A stretch of 64,000 bases of DNA. It comes from Alicyclobacillus sacchari (GTDB lineage Bacteria > Bacillota > Bacilli > Alicyclobacillales > Alicyclobacillaceae). Each line of letters starts with the position of its first letter. Positions within the stretch are counted from its first letter, which is position 1. The stretch is taken from contig NZ_SORF01000011.1 in NCBI RefSeq assembly GCF_004366795.1, positions 25,675 to 89,674 on the forward strand, in the 5' to 3' direction. The notes beneath the pieces were generated by a model. The model did no database searches. It had not been told where the DNA came from and saw only the letters and a program-made list of their open reading frames with translations. Below, piece by piece: positions 61,450-64,000 of the stretch. The translations under genes were made by a program, and so were the position numbers.

Positions 61450-62149
61450 ATCGCAGCCATTCGTCAGGGATACAAAAAGGCGTAAACCCTAGATAGTCAC
61501 TGCTCACCAACTGGTAATAGATGCCCTCCAGGTAACCGTTATACGCAAACTTGTGAGACGCCCCATGCAGGTGCCCATATAGACATACCTTAACGTCATA
61601 TGACTGCAATAGCGATGAAAAAGCGGTCGGCTCGCCGGTGATGTCGATGGGAGGGTAGTGCATCAAGCATACGATTGGCAACTTGGTGTGGCTCGCCTGT
61701 TCTAACGACAGGGTCAAGCGGTGGATCTCCCGGTGCAAAAGTTTATCGTCATCTTCGGTGAAGCTCGGATGTGATGGCAGCATCCAGCCTCGGGTTCCTG
61801 CGAAACAGAATCCGTCTATGCTTACACAGTCATTTTGTAGTGCGAATGTTTGGGTATCCATGCGCTGGCGAACTTTTTGGATGCCACTCCACCAATAATC
61901 GTGGTTGCCCCGAAGCAAGACCTTCTTCCCCGGAAGCTGTTGTATCCATTCCAAGTCGCTTGCAGCTTCTTCGAGTGTCATCGCCCAAGATATATCTCCT
62001 GGAATGCAGACGATATCTGAATCGGTAACCTGTTCTTCCCATGCGGAACGAATGTGTGCAGCGTGATCCTTCCATAGGGCACCGAAAATGTCCATCGGCT
62101 TATTGACCGAGCTTCCTAAATGTAAATCGCCGATTGCGTATATCGCCAT
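61448..62149 (-). CDS. Calcineurin-like metallophosphoesterase
   Basis: 233 residues with metal motifs IGDLHLG, PGDISWAM, LLRGNHDYWW, MHYPP and YGHLHG. Similar to single-domain phosphoesterases of the YkuE/predicted phosphohydrolase type; substrate unknown. AAGGGGGC precedes ATG 62149. Confidence 0.9.
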   Translation of the reverse strand: MAIYAIGDLHLGSSVNKPMDIFGALWKDHAAHIRSAWEEQVTDSDIVCIPGDISWAMTLEEAASDLEWIQQLPGKKVLLRGNHDYWWSGIQKVRQRMDTQTFALQNDCVSIDGFCFAGTRGWMLPSHPSFTEDDDKLLHREIHRLTLSLEQASHTKLPIVCLMHYPPIDITGEPTAFSSLLQSYDVKVCLYGHLHGASHKFAYNGYLEGIYYQLVSSDYLGFTPFCIPDEWLR

Positions 62150-62300
62150 ACACGATGCCCCCTTAAATGCCCATGATACCACGAGTTGCGAAAGAATAAA
62201 TCGCTTGCGGAATTTTTTCTTGAACGTACGCGAGTTGATCCGCACATAATCGACCGCTTCCGTCATATTTGCCAAGATTGTCATCGAGGTGACGAACGAG

Positions 62301-63686
62301 ATGTGGACTGACGAACAACTGAAGATTATCTGTCCACGAGACGGTTCCACATGTGTGGTGGCCGCACCAGGTAGCGGCAAGACCTCCGTTCTAACAGAAC
62401 ACATCGCTCAGGTTATAAAGGCTCGGCACGTTTCTCCTGCTGCTGTTTTGGCGATGACGTTCACTAGGCAAGGTGCCGAGCACATGCGCCTCAAGCTTCG
62501 TGCTCATCCTCTACTGACTGATAAGGAGGTCGAGTCCATACAAATTGGCACATTCCATGGTTCCATGTTCCGCTTCATGATGGAAGTTCGGTCCGATATT
62601 CCCGTACTACTCAGTCGCCAAGAACAACTCGCTTGTATGAGGGAGGCCATCGAGAAGGTCGTCGGCCGAGCAAAAGCCATAGGAGTCTACGACACCACCT
62701 GTTGGTTAACTCGCTACACGAAATATGTGGGAACAGGTGCGGTGGAAGGTGAGCGCTATGAGCGAAATATTTATAAGGCGTACAATCATATCAAACGGTC
62801 GGCAAATCGATGGGATCACGATGACATCCTTGCTGAAAGCCTAGAAGTTCTTCAATCGGGATCGGAATTAGACCGGTGGAGCAAGATTCGTTACATACTT
62901 GTCGACGAATTCCAGGATACCAATCAGCCACAGTGGGATATTGTTCGCATCTTGCATGAGAAATACCATATACCGGTCTTCATTGTCGGCGATGATGACC
63001 AATCCATTTATGCATTTCGGGGAGCATCGCCTATATTTTTGCAAAATGCGTCTGAACACCTCTTCAGTGTGGAGCAGTTTTTACTGACAAAAAACTTTCG
63101 CTCGTGTTTGGCGATCGTTCGTGCGGCTGAACACCTGATCCAGCATGTGTCATGTCGTATAGATAAGCCATTACGGGCCGTGTCGAGACGAGAGGGATAT
63201 GTTCGTGCCATAAATATTCACAATGAAATCGACGAGGTTGACTGTATCAAAGATATTCTTAAAATCTGTCTGCCGTTATCGTGTTCGATCGCCATCTTAG
63301 CGCGAACTCGTCGCCAGGTCGCGCGTGTCTGGGGAGCTTTGCAGCGCGAACTAAGGCCATTATGGCCGGTATTACAGACAAAGGTGGAGTTTCGAACGTA
63401 TCACGATAGCAAAGGGAAGGAATGGGATGTCGTCATCCTATTGGATACCGTTGTCGAGCATGGCGGCGTGAATCTGATGAATGATGAGGAACGTCGTCTC
63501 TTCTACGTCGCGATGACGCGTGCCAGAACGGTATTGGTATGCCTGGTGCCTCGTACAATCGACGGTGTTGGTACCGTACCAAGTCCTTTTCTCTTTGAAT
63601 CAGAATTGGCATTTGCGACTTGGTCTCAAGAGGAAGTGGGTGACATCCAACAATGTTTGATGACAGATGCGTGCCATGGATCTTGA
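62301..63686 (+). CDS. Compact UvrD/Rep-type (SF1A) helicase
   Basis: 461 residues against about 700 for PcrA/UvrD. Motif I APGSGKTSVLTEH, Ia TFTRQGAEHM, II VDEFQDTN, III VGDDDQSIYAFRGA, IV region, V TYHDSKGKEWDVVIL and VI RRLFYVAMTRARTVLV are in order. The spacing leaves little room for the 2B subdomain. ATG 62301 has GAGGTGA 8 bases upstream. Followed by the rRNA operon. Confidence 0.88.
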   Translation: MWTDEQLKIICPRDGSTCVVAAPGSGKTSVLTEHIAQVIKARHVSPAAVLAMTFTRQGAEHMRLKLRAHPLLTDKEVESIQIGTFHGSMFRFMMEVRSDIPVLLSRQEQLACMREAIEKVVGRAKAIGVYDTTCWLTRYTKYVGTGAVEGERYERNIYKAYNHIKRSANRWDHDDILAESLEVLQSGSELDRWSKIRYILVDEFQDTNQPQWDIVRILHEKYHIPVFIVGDDDQSIYAFRGASPIFLQNASEHLFSVEQFLLTKNFRSCLAIVRAAEHLIQHVSCRIDKPLRAVSRREGYVRAINIHNEIDEVDCIKDILKICLPLSCSIAILARTRRQVARVWGALQRELRPLWPVLQTKVEFRTYHDSKGKEWDVVILLDTVVEHGGVNLMNDEERRLFYVAMTRARTVLVCLVPRTIDGVGTVPSPFLFESELAFATWSQEEVGDIQQCLMTDACHGS

Positions 63687-63736
63687 AACATCAGGGACTC
63701 TGGTGGCATCTACTCCCATTTGTGATTAACCACCAG

Positions 63737-63765
63737 TGGACAAACGTGAGACTGCGTAGTATAGT
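63737..63765 (+). promoter_or_regulatory. rRNA operon promoter P1
   Basis: TGGACA at 63737-63742, 17-base spacer, TATAGT at 63760-63765. The 314 bases after the helicase gene hold only rRNA promoters and leader. Confidence 0.65.
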
Positions 63766-63864
63766 AGTCGATGCCGCTTCGGACGGCGCAGTTTGCGACG
63801 CCAAGCAGCACAGTCGGTAAGAAGCTGTTTCTCGCCAGTGTGTGAGCGATGCAAAACTTACCGG

Positions 63865-63894
63865 TTGACGATGAAGTGTAAGCTGTGATATATT
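63865..63894 (+). promoter_or_regulatory. rRNA operon promoter P2
   Basis: TTGACG at 63865-63870, 18-base spacer, TATATT at 63889-63894 in an extended -10 context (TGATATATT). Confidence 0.7.
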
Positions 63895-63900
63895 GATTGG

Positions 63901-63935
63901 GCTGCCTCGAACGGCAGCGTCGCTCCTTGAAAACT
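63901..63935 (+). promoter_or_regulatory. boxB-like hairpin and boxA of the rRNA leader
   Basis: GCTGCC-TCGAAC-GGCAGC hairpin at 63901-63918, then CTCCTTGAAAACT, which resembles the Firmicute boxA (TCTTTGAAAACT) recognised by NusB/NusE. Confidence 0.65.
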
Positions 63936-63985
63936 AAACACACACCACGCCAGTTTATCTGTCTCGCGTATGCGGGATAGTGAGA

Positions 63986-64000
63986 TTTCATTGAGAGTTT
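63986..64000 (+). rRNA. rrs: 16S rRNA, first bases (truncated by window edge)
   Basis: The window ends in TTTCATTGAGAGTTT, the start of 16S rRNA (GAGAGTTTGATCCTGG continues outside). The promoters and boxA just upstream support this. Confidence 0.85.

Noticed and set aside
63710..63991. 93-residue minus-strand ORF
   Set aside because: It runs antisense through the rRNA promoters and leader.
1..64000. CRISPR arrays, insertion sequences, prophage and tRNA genes
   Set aside because: No regularly spaced repeats, transposase, integrase (apart from XerD) or tRNA-like cloverleaf was noticed.

Overview
The window reads as chromosomal core DNA of a spore-forming, high-GC Firmicute, most likely an Alicyclobacillaceae-type bacterium. 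The reasons are the dense set of Bacillus-type sporulation genes (spoIIIAA-AH, spoIVB, spo0A, spoIIM, dacF, spoIIA, spoVA, gerW/ytfJ, spmAB), many GTG/TTG starts with strong GGAGG-type ribosome sites, Bacillus-like gene order, and an OLE RNA locus, which is typical of extremophilic Firmicutes. I see no prophage, insertion sequence, CRISPR array or tRNA. The species call is an inference.

Layout. 1-6 kb: 3' end of efp, yqhV, a small antisense-strand membrane peptide gene, and the eight-gene spoIIIA operon. 6-15.3 kb: accBC, an Asp23/AmaP/DUF2273 envelope trio, nusB, a TsaD-like gene, a ferredoxin-NADP reductase, folD, xseAB and ispA. 15.4-16.7 kb: a 600-nt OLE noncoding RNA closed by a long-range stem, followed by its membrane partner gene oapA. 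16.7-23 kb: tlyA, a membrane protein, nadK, recN, spoIVB and spo0A, the last with a sigma-H promoter and two 0A boxes. dxs and argR, usual members of this neighbourhood, are absent.

23-35 kb: hemQ, an M20 amidohydrolase, a YjcZ-like peptide, a YgjP-like metalloprotease, a lipoprotein, a half-size permease, a GH18 protein, a fused moaD-moaE opposite moaC, lipA-lipB, an M20 peptidase, nudF and an EndoQ-like nuclease. 35-46.4 kb: spoIIM, an RNHCP protein, xerD, deoB, dacF, an HTH-TPR regulator divergent from spoIIAA-spoIIAB-sigF, then spoVAC-AD-AEb-AEa, a small ORF and a spermidine-synthase-like gene. 46.4-55 kb: an M50 protease, scpA, scpB, ytfI, gerW, spmA, spmB, rluB, a YhcN-like lipoprotein and the resDE two-component system (without resABC).

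55-64 kb is more accessory: an HTH regulator divergent from an aberrant sirtuin, a leader with its own terminator before an unknown gene, a PrsW-type protease, a DUF2797 protein, two paralogous small proteins, a PDZ-less HtrA-like protease, a rhodanese, a methyltransferase, a phosphoesterase and a compact UvrD-like helicase. The window ends in the promoter and leader region of an rRNA operon, with the first bases of 16S rRNA at the right edge.

The genes mainly serve entry into sporulation (Spo0A, sigma-F control), the mother-cell/forespore channel (SpoIIIA), spore maturation, plus fatty-acid initiation, isoprenoid, folate, lipoate, haem and molybdopterin cofactor synthesis.
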